Of a stretch of DNA of 64,000 bases, positions 54,030 through 63,119 are shown piece after piece. Source of the stretch: Azospirillum sp. (GTDB lineage Bacteria > Pseudomonadota > Alphaproteobacteria > Azospirillales > Azospirillaceae); assembly GCA_016124535.1 (NCBI GenBank), contig WGNK01000041.1:62001-126000 (forward strand), in the 5' to 3' direction. How positions within the stretch are numbered: the first letter of the stretch is position 1; each line of letters starts with the position of its first letter. A program made the position numbers and the translations under genes. The notes beneath the pieces were generated by a model, which saw only the letters and a list, made by a program, of their open reading frames with translations, did no database searches and was not told where the DNA came from.

Positions 54030-55745
54030 ATGGCCTCGCCGCGCATCACCTTCGAAGTTCACCGCGCCAAAGGCAGTCAATGGGTGCTCGAGGACCGCTT
54101 CACGACCAAAGAGCAGGCGATCGTGTTCGGTGCGCAGCTGCTGAAGAACCCGGCCTGCGAAGGCTACCGGGTGATCCGCGACCGCATTCGCCCCGACGGC
54201 GACCATGACGAGTCCGAAGTCCATGTCCAGTATCAGCCGGCCAGCCAGAAGCCGCTGAGCATCGCCCCGATCGATGACGCACCGCTGTGCGAGGAGTCGG
54301 CGGACCTGTTCAAATCCAATGCCCGGAGCACCGTCACCCGGCTGCTGCGCGGCTATCTCGATCAGGCGATCCTGACGCCGACCGAGCTGTTGCACAATTA
54401 TCAGGAACTGAAACGGCTGCTCGACAAGGACAACCTGGTTCCCTCGGCGGTGGCTCGGGTTGCGACGCTGCAGACCGGCGCGGCCGACGGCACCGCCGGG
54501 ACCGCCAAGGAACGCCGCGACCGACTCTATGAGATGATCAACGAGGTTGCCGAGCGCGCCAGGAAGGCCGCCGCCCTGCGGGATCTGCCCAACCCGCGCG
54601 AACTCGGTCTGTCCGGTGCACAAGAGCGCCTGCGCCGATCGGTGCCCGAGGACGATATCGGTTATTTTTCGATGGTGGCGCTGTCCAAGGAACTGGTCGG
54701 CCTGCGCAACTGGTTCGCCAAGCTCGATTGTCTGCTGGATCTGGCCCAGGGCGAGCAGCCCGGCAACGGCGCCTTCGATCTGCTCGACGGCGTTGTCGCC
54801 GACGTGGTCGGCGCCCCCAGTGTGCTCCAGGATCTGCTGGGCGAACAGCCCAGCCTGGCGCATGCCCTGTGCTGCCTGGTCGATCTCTGCCGGGGCGGCT
54901 TCACCGCCAAGGTGGCCCTGCCGGACTCGCCGGTGATCAGGCTCAACCAGGAGATCGCCGCCCGCGGCCTCGTCAATACCGTCAGCGTCCTGCTCGATCT
55001 GCTGTGCCGCCAGCTAAAAAGTGCCCAGCCGCTGGTCCGCGAAGGCGGTTCGATCACCGAGGAGGCCGCGTTCAACCATGTCCTCGCCCATTTGAGCACG
55101 CCCGACGGGATCATCGGTGGGCCGGCGGTCGCCGAGGCCCTGGTGATGCGGTTCGGCCGCTTCATCGAAGCCGGCGGGGCCACTGGCCGCCGCCAGTCGA
55201 TCAAGGGTGTGGTCGGGTGCTATCAGGACGTGAAGCGTCAGATTCGCTATCTGCTCGCTCTGGCGTCGTCCGATATGGCACGCGAGCATGGGCCGGAAAT
55301 CATCGAGCACCTGAACAAGATTACCCTGCATGCCAATGCCACGACGTTCTTCGGCGGCGGCGACACCGTGCGCAACAATCTGATGGAGGCGTCCCGGCTC
55401 TATCGCCAGATCACCGAGTCGCCGCTGGAACCGGGGCTGCGGGCGCGGATCGCCGACCGCATCGATGAATTTCTCGCCGATTATATCCTGCGCCACCGTA
55501 TCGTCGAGCGCCTGGACAACCCGTCCGATCATCTTCGCCACCGCGCGATACGGCTGATCCAACTCTGCGCGCCGGCTGTCGTGGCGAGCCCGAAGAGCCT
55601 GGACATGGTGCGCCGGCGCGTCGTCGCGCACCTGCGCCAGCCCGATTTCGAGGTCAAGCTGGTCGACGACGTCACCGACCCCGCGGCACGCGCGGAAAAA
55701 CTGCGCGATTTTTTCGCACTCCTGACCAAGGCCGGATTTCGGTGA
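54030..55745 (+). CDS. Conserved-looking protein of unknown function, 571 residues
   Basis: Not recognised. The first 65 residues look like a small alpha/beta module (ITFEVHRAKGSQWVLEDRF, KEQAIVFGAQLL, GYRVIRDRI). The remainder is almost entirely helical with no membrane span or signal peptide: SNARSTVTRLLRGYLDQ, a Leu-rich core, and a C-terminal charged helix. Codon use and GC match the surroundings, so it is not part of the acquired block that follows. Divergent from hisZ. A cytoplasmic scaffold or signalling role next to the pseudokinase locus is possible but unsupported. Confidence 0.75.
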   Translation: MASPRITFEVHRAKGSQWVLEDRFTTKEQAIVFGAQLLKNPACEGYRVIRDRIRPDGDHDESEVHVQYQPASQKPLSIAPIDDAPLCEESADLFKSNARSTVTRLLRGYLDQAILTPTELLHNYQELKRLLDKDNLVPSAVARVATLQTGAADGTAGTAKERRDRLYEMINEVAERARKAAALRDLPNPRELGLSGAQERLRRSVPEDDIGYFSMVALSKELVGLRNWFAKLDCLLDLAQGEQPGNGAFDLLDGVVADVVGAPSVLQDLLGEQPSLAHALCCLVDLCRGGFTAKVALPDSPVIRLNQEIAARGLVNTVSVLLDLLCRQLKSAQPLVREGGSITEEAAFNHVLAHLSTPDGIIGGPAVAEALVMRFGRFIEAGGATGRRQSIKGVVGCYQDVKRQIRYLLALASSDMAREHGPEIIEHLNKITLHANATTFFGGGDTVRNNLMEASRLYRQITESPLEPGLRARIADRIDEFLADYILRHRIVERLDNPSDHLRHRAIRLIQLCAPAVVASPKSLDMVRRRVVAHLRQPDFEVKLVDDVTDPAARAEKLRDFFALLTKAGFR

Positions 55746-55966
55746 GGAGGTCCCCTTCAGGCAGGGCTCGCACAGCCCCACTAAACGCGCCCCAGGCTAA
55801 CAAGGCGGGGAACCGCCCCAAATTAGTCCTCCAGAATTCCGATGTAGCCGGATAGTGTCTGTACTCATTGTGATCGGGCTGAACATTTCCGGAATACAAG
55901 CCGGGTGGCCTCAAGCCCCGCTTACATATGCGAGCGCCGGCCTGTGGGGGATGCGGACGGGACAGA

Positions 55967-56836
55967 ATGAGAAAACTGAAAGTCGGCAATCCGGAAAAGC
56001 TGGTCTTTTCCGATTCGGTGATTTTTGAGGGGGACGCGCTCACGGTCCTGCGCCGTCTTCCGGATCGCTCGGTGCAGTCAATTGTTACCTCACCGCCCTA
56101 CTGGGGCCTAAGAGATTACAGCATCCCCGATCAATTGGGCCTGGAGGGCACGCTGGCGCAGTACGTCAATGCGCTCCGCTCGATTTTCACCGAAGCACGT
56201 CGCGTGCTTAGAGATGACGGGATATTTTGGCTCAACATCGGGGACGGTTATACCAGCGGTAACCGAGGATGGAGGGCGCCAGACAAAAAAAATCCGGCAC
56301 GAGCGATGTCTGTCCGGCCCGATACGCCCGACGGCTTGAAACCGAAAGATCTGATTGGGATTCCCTGGCGGCTGGCATTTGCATTGCAAGAAGATGGCTG
56401 GTACCTGCGCGCTGACATCATCTGGAACAAACCGAACGCCATGCCGGAAAGTGTGAAGGATCGTCCGACGCGCTCCCATGAGTATCTGTTTATGCTTACC
56501 AAAGATGTGCGCTACTATTATGATCGAGCAGCAATATTGGAAGTCGTTGGATTCGGAAAGCGCAACCGGCGCACGGTCTGGAATATTCAGACACAAGCCT
56601 TTTCCGGTGCGCACTTCGCGACATTTCCGCCAGCTCTTGTAGAGCCATGCATCCTGGCCGCAACCAAGCCAGGCGATTTTGTCCTCGACCCTTTTTTCGG
56701 TTCCGGTACAGCGGGGTTGGTCGCCCAGCATTTGGGCCGGAGGTATGTCGGGATCGAGTTAAAGCCCGAATACGTCGTGCTCGCAGCAGAGCGTCTAGAA
56801 GCGGACGAACGATCGATCGTGCGAGTTGCCGCCTGA
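55967..56836 (+). CDS. DNA (cytosine-N4-type) methyltransferase of a type II R-M system
   Basis: 289 residues. Motif IV TSPPYWGLRDY at residue 41 comes before the SAM-binding motif DPFFGSGT near 240, the beta-class order. TSPPY is typical of N4-cytosine enzymes such as M.Cfr9I. It overlaps the endonuclease gene by one base (TGATG). With an XcyI-like partner the predicted target is CCCGGG. Base composition is clearly lower in GC than neighbours (28 G+C in 56461-56520). Start ATG 55967; no C-protein gene upstream. Confidence 0.88.
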   Translation: MRKLKVGNPEKLVFSDSVIFEGDALTVLRRLPDRSVQSIVTSPPYWGLRDYSIPDQLGLEGTLAQYVNALRSIFTEARRVLRDDGIFWLNIGDGYTSGNRGWRAPDKKNPARAMSVRPDTPDGLKPKDLIGIPWRLAFALQEDGWYLRADIIWNKPNAMPESVKDRPTRSHEYLFMLTKDVRYYYDRAAILEVVGFGKRNRRTVWNIQTQAFSGAHFATFPPALVEPCILAATKPGDFVLDPFFGSGTAGLVAQHLGRRYVGIELKPEYVVLAAERLEADERSIVRVAA

Positions 56837-57816
56837 TGTTCAGGATTCCAAGTCCGGAACTACAGATCGATTTCTCCGCCGTGTTGGCGGAAATGCGAGG
56901 GGAATACCTGCAAGATGCACTCGCGGCGACCGTCAAGAAACTCGATGTGACAGAGATCGACAAGGCACTTGCAGCCTTCGTCCCCAAGTCCAGTCTCGCG
57001 ACCTTGGCCGGCCATGGCCTTCGTGGAGAACTGATGTTCGCCGTTCCGCCCATCCTGATGAGTCAGCCTCGCCTTCTGGGCTATTACAGACTGCTGTATG
57101 GCTATAGCAAGAAGGAGTTTTATACAACGGAAACTGGCATCTCCCGCTTTCAGTCAATGGAAAAGCGAGGGACGCTGACGCCAGCCAATGCCGCTGGCCT
57201 GGCGGAGCTATGCAGGGCGCTGGCTGGTCCCGGCGCCATGCTACTCGACGGCATCGGTGCCAAACGCATCAATCAGGGTCTGTTCGATGACCTGACCTTG
57301 CTGACCCTGGGCCCGCAATTGCGAGGCGGCGCAAACGTCAAGAAGGGGGCCGCCGGAATCGTCAAGGTTTTTGATGCTATCCACGATATTGTGCGACACG
57401 CAGTTAAGGAATCCGCGGCGAACCGTATCGAGATTGAGAACGCAGCAGGGCGGCGCGTGTTGATCGAGTTTGCCCCGGACCCCGATATCATCATCCGTGA
57501 AGAAATGAGTTCAGGCTCTTTTCGCGAATTGATCGCAGTCGAGATCAAGGGGGGCTCCGATTTCTCGAATATCCATAATCGGATTGGAGAGGCAGAAAAA
57601 AGTCATCAAAAGGCGAAGGCGATCGGTTATGTGGAATGTTGGACGGTCGTCAATGTGGACCGGATCGACCTGGGTATGGCAAAGCAAGAGAGCCCAACGA
57701 CAAACCGCTTTTATCGGATATCCGACCTGGTCAACGGTATAGGTTCTGATTACCAAGATTTTAAATCTAGGGTAATATCTCTGACCGGTATTCGCTCATC
57801 GCGCTTGCATCCATGA
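56836..57816 (+). CDS. XcyI/Cfr9I-family type II restriction endonuclease
   Basis: 326 residues, the length of XcyI and Cfr9I. Recognised by its overall pattern: IPSPELQIDF, GEYLQDALAATVKKLD, LLGYYRLLYGYSKKEFY and LDDLTLLTLGPQLRGGANVK. A PD...EIK nuclease core is visible (APDPDIII and AVEIKGG). XcyI-family enzymes cut C^CCGGG. CCCGGG occurs in this window (for example 8147-8152, 46295-46300), so the genome would need the adjacent methyltransferase. Recall of family sequence, not a search, supports the specificity. Low GC like its partner. Confidence 0.78.
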   Translation: MFRIPSPELQIDFSAVLAEMRGEYLQDALAATVKKLDVTEIDKALAAFVPKSSLATLAGHGLRGELMFAVPPILMSQPRLLGYYRLLYGYSKKEFYTTETGISRFQSMEKRGTLTPANAAGLAELCRALAGPGAMLLDGIGAKRINQGLFDDLTLLTLGPQLRGGANVKKGAAGIVKVFDAIHDIVRHAVKESAANRIEIENAAGRRVLIEFAPDPDIIIREEMSSGSFRELIAVEIKGGSDFSNIHNRIGEAEKSHQKAKAIGYVECWTVVNVDRIDLGMAKQESPTTNRFYRISDLVNGIGSDYQDFKSRVISLTGIRSSRLHP

Positions 57817-57891
57817 CAGACTCGCGATCATAACTGACCCAATTGAGACTACTCCGCCACCAAAGATGAGCACCAACCCAGGTGAATGCCG

Positions 57892-58818
57892 ATGACCGGC
57901 TTTGAAACCCTGATCGGCATTCTCGCGGCAACAATCGCCGCGGCGACGCCGCTGCTGCTGGCGGCCCTGGGCGAATTGGTGGTCGAGCGTGCCGGTGTGC
58001 TCAATCTGGGGGTCGAGGGCATGATGCTGGTCGGCGCCGTCGCCGGCTTCGCCGCCGCGGTGGCAACCGGTAGCCCGGCCGCCGGCATCGCCGCGGCAGC
58101 ACTGGCCGGCATGGTGATGGCGCTGCTGTTCGGGGTGATGACCATCACCTTGCTGGCCAACCAGGTGGCAACCGGGCTCGCCCTGACCTTGTTCGGCACC
58201 GGCCTCAGCGCCCTGGCCGGCCGTGATTTTGTCGGCATACCGCTTAACCCCCTGCCCCGGATCGCCGTGCCGGGCCTGGACTTGCTGCCTGGGCTGGAAC
58301 CCCTGCTGAGCCAGGACGTGCTGGTCTGGCTGGGTCTGGCGATGGCGCCGGCGCTGGCGCTTTTTCTCGGCCGCAGCCGTGCCGGCCTGGTCTTGCGCGC
58401 CGTCGGCGAGAACCATGGGGCCGCCCACGAGTTGGGCCATCCGGTGGCGGCCGTGCGCTATGGCGCGGTCATCTTCGGCGGCGCCATGGCCGGGCTCGGT
58501 GGCGCCTATCTCTCGCTCGCTTATACCCCGATGTGGGCGGAAAACATGACCGCCGGGCGCGGCTGGATCGCCTTGGCCCTGGTGGTTTTCGCGACCTGGC
58601 GGCCCGGCCGGGTGCTGGTTGGCGCCTGGCTGTTCGGCGGCATCACCATTGCTCACCTCCATGCCCAGGGGATGGGCTTCGCCGTACCGGCGCAATTCTT
58701 GTCAATGCTGCCCTATCTCGCGACCATCGCGGTTCTGGTGGCGATTTCCCGCGATGCAGCACAAATCCGATTGAACGCGCCAGCCTGTCTTGGCAAGGTC
58801 TTCCATCCAGAGCGGTAG
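57892..58818 (+). CDS. BMP-type ABC transporter permease (second permease, NupQ/YufQ-like)
   Basis: 308 residues, about eight transmembrane helices. Family motif ERAGVLNLGVEGMMLVGA near residue 35 and RAVGENHGAAHELGHPVAAVRYGAV, typical of BMP-associated nucleoside permeases. AGGTG 7 bases upstream supports ATG 57892 over 57886. This ATG overlaps a TGA in another frame, the scar expected if a first permease gene once ended here. The usual ATPase and first permease are absent; the R-M pair stands in their place. Confidence 0.9.
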   Translation: MTGFETLIGILAATIAAATPLLLAALGELVVERAGVLNLGVEGMMLVGAVAGFAAAVATGSPAAGIAAAALAGMVMALLFGVMTITLLANQVATGLALTLFGTGLSALAGRDFVGIPLNPLPRIAVPGLDLLPGLEPLLSQDVLVWLGLAMAPALALFLGRSRAGLVLRAVGENHGAAHELGHPVAAVRYGAVIFGGAMAGLGGAYLSLAYTPMWAENMTAGRGWIALALVVFATWRPGRVLVGAWLFGGITIAHLHAQGMGFAVPAQFLSMLPYLATIAVLVAISRDAAQIRLNAPACLGKVFHPER

Positions 58819-58825
58819 CGCCGCC

Positions 58826-59959
58826 GTGACGCCCGTTGTGCCGTGCCAGGGAGCCCAGGCCTTGATCAGACCACTCTTCGCCGCGATGACGGCGGTCTTG
58901 TTTGGATGTGCCGCGACTTTGTCGCCGACGCCAGCGGCGGCCGAAGATGCGGCCAGCGGGCCGCTCAAGGTCGCCTTCGTCTATGTCGGCCCGGTCGGCG
59001 ACCATGGCTGGAGCTACCAGCATGATCTCGGCCGCCGCGCGGTCGAAGAGCGCTTCGGCGGCAAGGTGGTGACCACGATGGTCGAAAACGTCTCGGAAGG
59101 CGCCGATGCCGAGCGTGTCATCGAGGAACTGGCCGAAGCCGGCAACAAGCTGATTTTCACCACCTCGTTCGGCTTCATGAACCCGACCATCAAGGTCGCG
59201 GCACGCCATCCCGAGGTGATGTTCGAGCACGCCACCGGCTACAAGCGCTCGCCCAACGTCGCGACCTATTCCGCCCGCTTCTACGAGGGCCGCACCGTGG
59301 TCGGGCTGATCGCCGGCAAGATGACCAAGTCTAATATCATCGGCTATATCGGCTCCCATCCGATCCCCGAAGTGATCAGCGGCATCAACGCCTTTACCCT
59401 GGCGCTGCGCAAGGTCAACCCCAAGGCCGAGGTTCGGGTGGTCTGGGTCAACGCCTGGTATGACCCGGGCAAGGAGGCGGCGGCGGCCAAGGCCCTGCTC
59501 GACCAGGGCGCCGATGTCATCTGCCAGCACACCGACTCGCCGGCACCGGTCCAGGCCGCCGCCGAACGCGGCGCCTGGTCGGTCGGCCAGTCCTCCGACA
59601 TGACCCGATTCGGCCCCAATTCGCAGCTGACCTCGATCGTCGACGAATGGGATGTCTACTACATCAGCCGGGTTCAGGCGGTGCTGAGCGGGACCTGGAA
59701 GCCGACCGACACCTGGGGTGGCCTCAAGGACAAGATGCTCTATTTGGCGCCGTACAATCCGGCGTTGCCTAAAGACGTGCTCGAACTGGCGGAAAAGGCC
59801 CGTGTCGATATCATGGACGGCACGCTGAACCCGTTTGCCGGCCCGATCATCGGCCAGGACGGCAAGGAAATCCTGCCCGCCGGCAAGACCCTGAGCGACG
59901 CCGACATCCTGCGGATGAACTACTACGTCGAGGGCGTGCAAGGCAAATTGCCGCGTTGA
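58826..59959 (+). CDS. BMP family ABC transporter substrate-binding protein
   Basis: 377 residues from GTG 58826. Signal peptide: Arg in LIRPLFAAMTAVLFG and cleavage expected after PAAA. Mature part is the BMP fold: VAFVYVGPVGDHGWSYQHDLGRR, FTTSFGFMNPTIKVAARHPEVMFEHATGY-type pattern (in parts), DVICQHTDSPAPVQAA. The Cys in the signal region (FGCAATL) is not a clear lipobox, so a periplasmic soluble form is likelier. Binds nucleosides or purine-like ligands in relatives. Follows the permease by 7 bases. Confidence 0.9.
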   Translation: MTPVVPCQGAQALIRPLFAAMTAVLFGCAATLSPTPAAAEDAASGPLKVAFVYVGPVGDHGWSYQHDLGRRAVEERFGGKVVTTMVENVSEGADAERVIEELAEAGNKLIFTTSFGFMNPTIKVAARHPEVMFEHATGYKRSPNVATYSARFYEGRTVVGLIAGKMTKSNIIGYIGSHPIPEVISGINAFTLALRKVNPKAEVRVVWVNAWYDPGKEAAAAKALLDQGADVICQHTDSPAPVQAAAERGAWSVGQSSDMTRFGPNSQLTSIVDEWDVYYISRVQAVLSGTWKPTDTWGGLKDKMLYLAPYNPALPKDVLELAEKARVDIMDGTLNPFAGPIIGQDGKEILPAGKTLSDADILRMNYYVEGVQGKLPR

Positions 59960-60010
59960 CCGACGCGACCGGGAGGCCGGCTGCAACCTCAGGAAACGCC
60001 CGCAACTGAC

Positions 60011-60060
60011 TGTTTTTAAAATATGTCAGGCTCGATTCTGGTGACGGAACGAGCCTGACA
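60011..60060 (-). terminator. Terminator of the fructosamine-kinase-like unit
   Basis: Perfect 11-bp stem (60024-60034 with 60050-60060) and a 15-base loop, just past the leftward stop. Read leftward it is followed by TATTTTAAAAACA, a T-rich tail. The hairpin may also help end the rightward BMP transcript. Confidence 0.75.
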
Positions 60061-60065
60061 GCGGC

Positions 60066-60929
60066 TTAACCGACCAAGCGGCGCAAGGTGCGATCGATCC
60101 CGCCCAGATAGGACGCGCCGAACAGCCGGAGATGAACCAGCAGCGGGTAGAGGTTGTAGAGGTCCCGCCGAACCTCGAAAAAGCCCGGACGGAGCGGCCG
60201 GTGCTCCTGATAGCGGCGGAAGAAGCTGTCGCCGAAGCTGCCGAACAGGGTGGTAAAGGCCAGTTCGATCTCGGGATCGGCGCAGTAAATCGCCGGGTCG
60301 ATCAGCGCCGCGATGGTGCCGTCGCGAACCAGGATATTGCCGCTCCACAGGTCGCCGTGGATCAGGGCCGGCGGCCCCGGCACGCCGATGAATTCGTCCA
60401 GACGCGCCGCCAGAGCTTCGATCCGGGTCATCCGGGCAAGGTCCAGGCGACGCTCCTCAAACGCGCGCCGGGCCATCGCCAGCAGCCGATGATCCCGAAA
60501 AAACACGATCCAATCGTCGTGGCGCGGGTTGGCTTGGCCGAGCGGCCCGATCAGGGTATCGCGCTCCAGACCATACCGGTCGGCCGGCCGGGCGTGGAGT
60601 TCGGCCAGCAGATCGGCGGCCTGAATTTCGCTGCGGGCGTCGAGACCACCGGACGTCTCGACGAAATCCATCACCAGCAGTGCCGCTTCGGCGAGGTGGA
60701 CCCGCGGCAGCGGCAGGCAGGACCGCCGGGCCAGCGTCTCCAGCATCCAGCCTTCGAGGTCGAGCCGCGCCCCCGGACGGCCGCGCTTGGCCACCACCCG
60801 CCGCCCGTCCGCCAGGTCGTGAACGGTGAGCCAGGTGGTATTGCCCTGGGCCAGCGGACGGGTCGCCGCGACCGCCGAGCCGGTCGCGGCGGCGATCGCG
60901 CCGGCAAGCCCCGGTTCGGCCGGCATCAT
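60066..60929 (-). CDS. Fructosamine kinase family (APH-fold) protein
   Basis: 287 residues. Aminoglycoside-phosphotransferase-like fold: VVAKRG (ATP Lys), ALIHGDLWSGNILV (catalytic Asp) and ALIDPAIYCADPEIELA (metal-binding Asp). Relatives phosphorylate protein-bound ketosamines such as ribulosamine, repairing glycation damage. ATG 60929 overlaps the tyrosine-phosphatase stop. The phosphatase-kinase pairing is common and suggests joint repair: the LMW phosphatase may supply or process a phosphorylated sugar adduct (inference). Confidence 0.9.
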   Translation of the reverse strand: MMPAEPGLAGAIAAATGSAVAATRPLAQGNTTWLTVHDLADGRRVVAKRGRPGARLDLEGWMLETLARRSCLPLPRVHLAEAALLVMDFVETSGGLDARSEIQAADLLAELHARPADRYGLERDTLIGPLGQANPRHDDWIVFFRDHRLLAMARRAFEERRLDLARMTRIEALAARLDEFIGVPGPPALIHGDLWSGNILVRDGTIAALIDPAIYCADPEIELAFTTLFGSFGDSFFRRYQEHRPLRPGFFEVRRDLYNLYPLLVHLRLFGASYLGGIDRTLRRLVG

Positions 60930-61402
60930 CACCGCAGCCCACCTTGAAGCGCCGCCAGCAGGCCGCGTGCCCCGGCCTCGGCGAGGTCGAGGACCTGTTC
61001 GAAGCCGTCTCGCCCGCCGTAATAGGGGTCGGGCACCTCGCTGAAGCCCAGTTCCGGGGCATAGTCAAGGAACAGCCCGACCCGGTCCTGCCGGCCAGCA
61101 GGCGCCAGCCGCAGCAGTTCCCGACGGTGGCCGCGATCCATTGCCAGCAGCAGGTCGAAGCGATCAAAATCCTGTCGTGTTACCTGGCGGGCGCGCTGGC
61201 CTGCGATGTCGTAACCGCGGGCCGCGGCGGCGGCGACCGAGCGCGGGTCGGGCGGCTCACCGATATGGTAGCCGAAGGTCCCGGCGGAATCGGCGGCGAT
61301 GCGCCCGTCCAACCCGGCCACCGTGACGACATCGCGGAATACTCCCTCGACCGTGGGCGAACGGCAGATATTGCCGGTGCAGACGAACAGGATACGAACC
61401 AT
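60929..61402 (-). CDS. Low-molecular-weight protein tyrosine phosphatase
   Basis: 157 residues. P-loop FVCTGNICRSP at residue 7 (CX5RS) and general-acid Asp in VPDPYYGG. Dephosphorylates protein tyrosine or small phospho-esters. First gene of a two-gene unit with the fructosamine-kinase-like protein, overlapping by one base. Confidence 0.95.
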   Translation of the reverse strand: MVRILFVCTGNICRSPTVEGVFRDVVTVAGLDGRIAADSAGTFGYHIGEPPDPRSVAAAAARGYDIAGQRARQVTRQDFDRFDLLLAMDRGHRRELLRLAPAGRQDRVGLFLDYAPELGFSEVPDPYYGGRDGFEQVLDLAEAGARGLLAALQGGLR

Positions 61403-61582
61403 GGTGGCCGCCCTCTTTTGATCCAGATCCGGTATGGCCGCGGACGCACCGACCGGGCGGCCACAGTTGTGGAAAGATTTCCCGCTCCCGGTGTTAGCGC
61501 AGATGTCTAACCCTTGCCAGCTTCGGGCGCCGCGGCTACGGTGCCGCGCGTCAGCGGGGAGCCGACGGGAGCCAAAGCCGCC

Positions 61583-61864
61583 ATGCAGTCTCTTTATATC
61601 CTGATTGACACCGTCCTCGGGCTCTACGCCTGGCTGGTCATCGCCTCGGCGATCGTCAGCTGGTTGATCGCGTTCAATGTCTTCAACACCCGCAATCCGG
61701 CGGTTTATGCGGTAGGCGATTTTCTCTATCGGGTGACCGAACCGGCGCTCCGGCCACTGCGGCGCTGGATTCCCAATCTCGGCGGCATCGACCTCACGCC
61801 GGTGATCTTGCTGCTGTTGATCTTCTTCGTGCGCAATCTGCTCGCCGAATATTGGCCGCGCTGA
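61583..61864 (+). CDS. YggT family membrane protein
   Basis: 93 residues with two transmembrane helices (about 3-30 and 68-88). The loop [27 protein letters not shown] is typical of YggT/CCB3-type proteins. The role in proteobacteria is not settled. Overlaps the YggU gene by up to 13 bases; same order as in many proteobacteria. Confidence 0.93.
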   Translation: MQSLYILIDTVLGLYAWLVIASAIVSWLIAFNVFNTRNPAVYAVGDFLYRVTEPALRPLRRWIPNLGGIDLTPVILLLLIFFVRNLLAEYWPR

Positions 61865-62223
61865 GTTTGCCGGCGAATCCGGCCGGTCTGCCGCTCACAA
61901 CGGTCGCAGACGGGGTCCGAGTGGCATTGAGGGTGACCCCCCGCGCCGGTCGTAACGCCATCACCGGATTGGCTCTGACCGCCGATGGTGGCGTCGTGCT
62001 CAAAGTCGCAGTCACCGCGGCACCGGAGGGCGGGCGCGCCAACGACGCCGTGATCAAGCTGCTCGCCAAGGCTTGGTCGTTGCCGAAATCGGCTCTCTCG
62101 ATCATCGTCGGTACCGCCGACCGCAATAAGTTACTCCACATCGCCGGCGCTCCCGACGAGCTCACGCGGCGATTGACCGACCGGCTCCGCAGCGAGCGGC
62201 AAGACCAGAGGACCGGGCCATGA
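61852..62223 (+). CDS. DUF167 (YggU) family protein
   Basis: 123 residues if TTG 61852 is used; TTG 61867 is equally possible. Core: [54 protein letters not shown], all typical of DUF167. Function unknown. Its stop overlaps the folD ATG (ATGA), and yggT precedes it. Confidence 0.9.
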   Translation: MAALSLPANPAGLPLTTVADGVRVALRVTPRAGRNAITGLALTADGGVVLKVAVTAAPEGGRANDAVIKLLAKAWSLPKSALSIIVGTADRNKLLHIAGAPDELTRRLTDRLRSERQDQRTGP

Positions 62224-63119
62224 CCGACGCCACCGTAATCGACGGCAAAGCCTTCGCCCTGGGCCTGCGCCAGCGGGTTGCGGCCGGGGCTGCCGAGTTG
62301 AAGGCCGAGACCGGGGTGGTGCCCGGCCTGGCGGTGGTGCTGGTCGGCGACGACCCGGCCAGCTGGATCTATGTCCGCAACAAGGGCAACGCCGCGACCA
62401 CCGCGGGCATGCGCTCGTTCGATCATCGCTTCGGCGCCGATACCGACCAGGCAACGCTGCTCTCGCTGATCGACCGCCTCAACCGGGATCCCCTGATCCA
62501 CGGCATCCTGGTCCAACTGCCCCTGCCCGCCCATATCGACGCCGAGGCGGTGATCGAGGCGATCGACCCGGCCAAGGATGTCGACGGCTTCCACCCGATC
62601 AATGTCGGCCGACTCGGGATCGGTCTGCCGCTGCTCGCGCCATGTACGCCACTCGGCTGTCTGATGCTGTTGCGCCACTATGCCGGGTCTTTGGCCGGTC
62701 GCAAGGCGCTGGTACTCGGCCGATCAAACATCGTCGGCCGGCCGATGGCGCAATTGCTGCTCGGCGCCGATTGCACGGTGACCATCGCCCATTCGCGCAC
62801 CCGCGACCTGATCGAGACCTGCCGCGAGGCCGATATCCTGGTCGCTGCAGTCGGACGGCCCGAGATGATAAGGGGCGACTGGATCAAGCCGGGGGCGGTG
62901 GTGATCGATGTCGGAATCAACCGCATCGCGGGCGCCGAGCCGGGCAAGACCCGACTGGTCGGCGATGTCCACTATGCCGAGGCGGCCCAGGTTGCGGCGG
63001 CGGTGACACCGGTGCCGGGCGGGGTCGGTCCGATGACCATAGCGTGCCTGCTGCTCAACACGCTGGCCGCGGCGTGCCGGGGGGCGGGCTTGCCGCCGCC
63101 GCCGGAGGCCCGGCCATGA
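62220..63119 (+). CDS. folD: Methylenetetrahydrofolate dehydrogenase/cyclohydrolase
   Basis: 299 residues. Catalytic YVRNKGNAA (Lys of YxxxK), [32 protein letters not shown] (NADP binding) and [17 protein letters not shown]. Interconverts 5,10-methylene-, methenyl- and 10-formyl-tetrahydrofolate. Start overlaps the YggU stop and its stop overlaps the corA ATG, so the four genes form one coupled unit. Confidence 0.97.
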   Translation: MTDATVIDGKAFALGLRQRVAAGAAELKAETGVVPGLAVVLVGDDPASWIYVRNKGNAATTAGMRSFDHRFGADTDQATLLSLIDRLNRDPLIHGILVQLPLPAHIDAEAVIEAIDPAKDVDGFHPINVGRLGIGLPLLAPCTPLGCLMLLRHYAGSLAGRKALVLGRSNIVGRPMAQLLLGADCTVTIAHSRTRDLIETCREADILVAAVGRPEMIRGDWIKPGAVVIDVGINRIAGAEPGKTRLVGDVHYAEAAQVAAAVTPVPGGVGPMTIACLLLNTLAAACRGAGLPPPPEARP

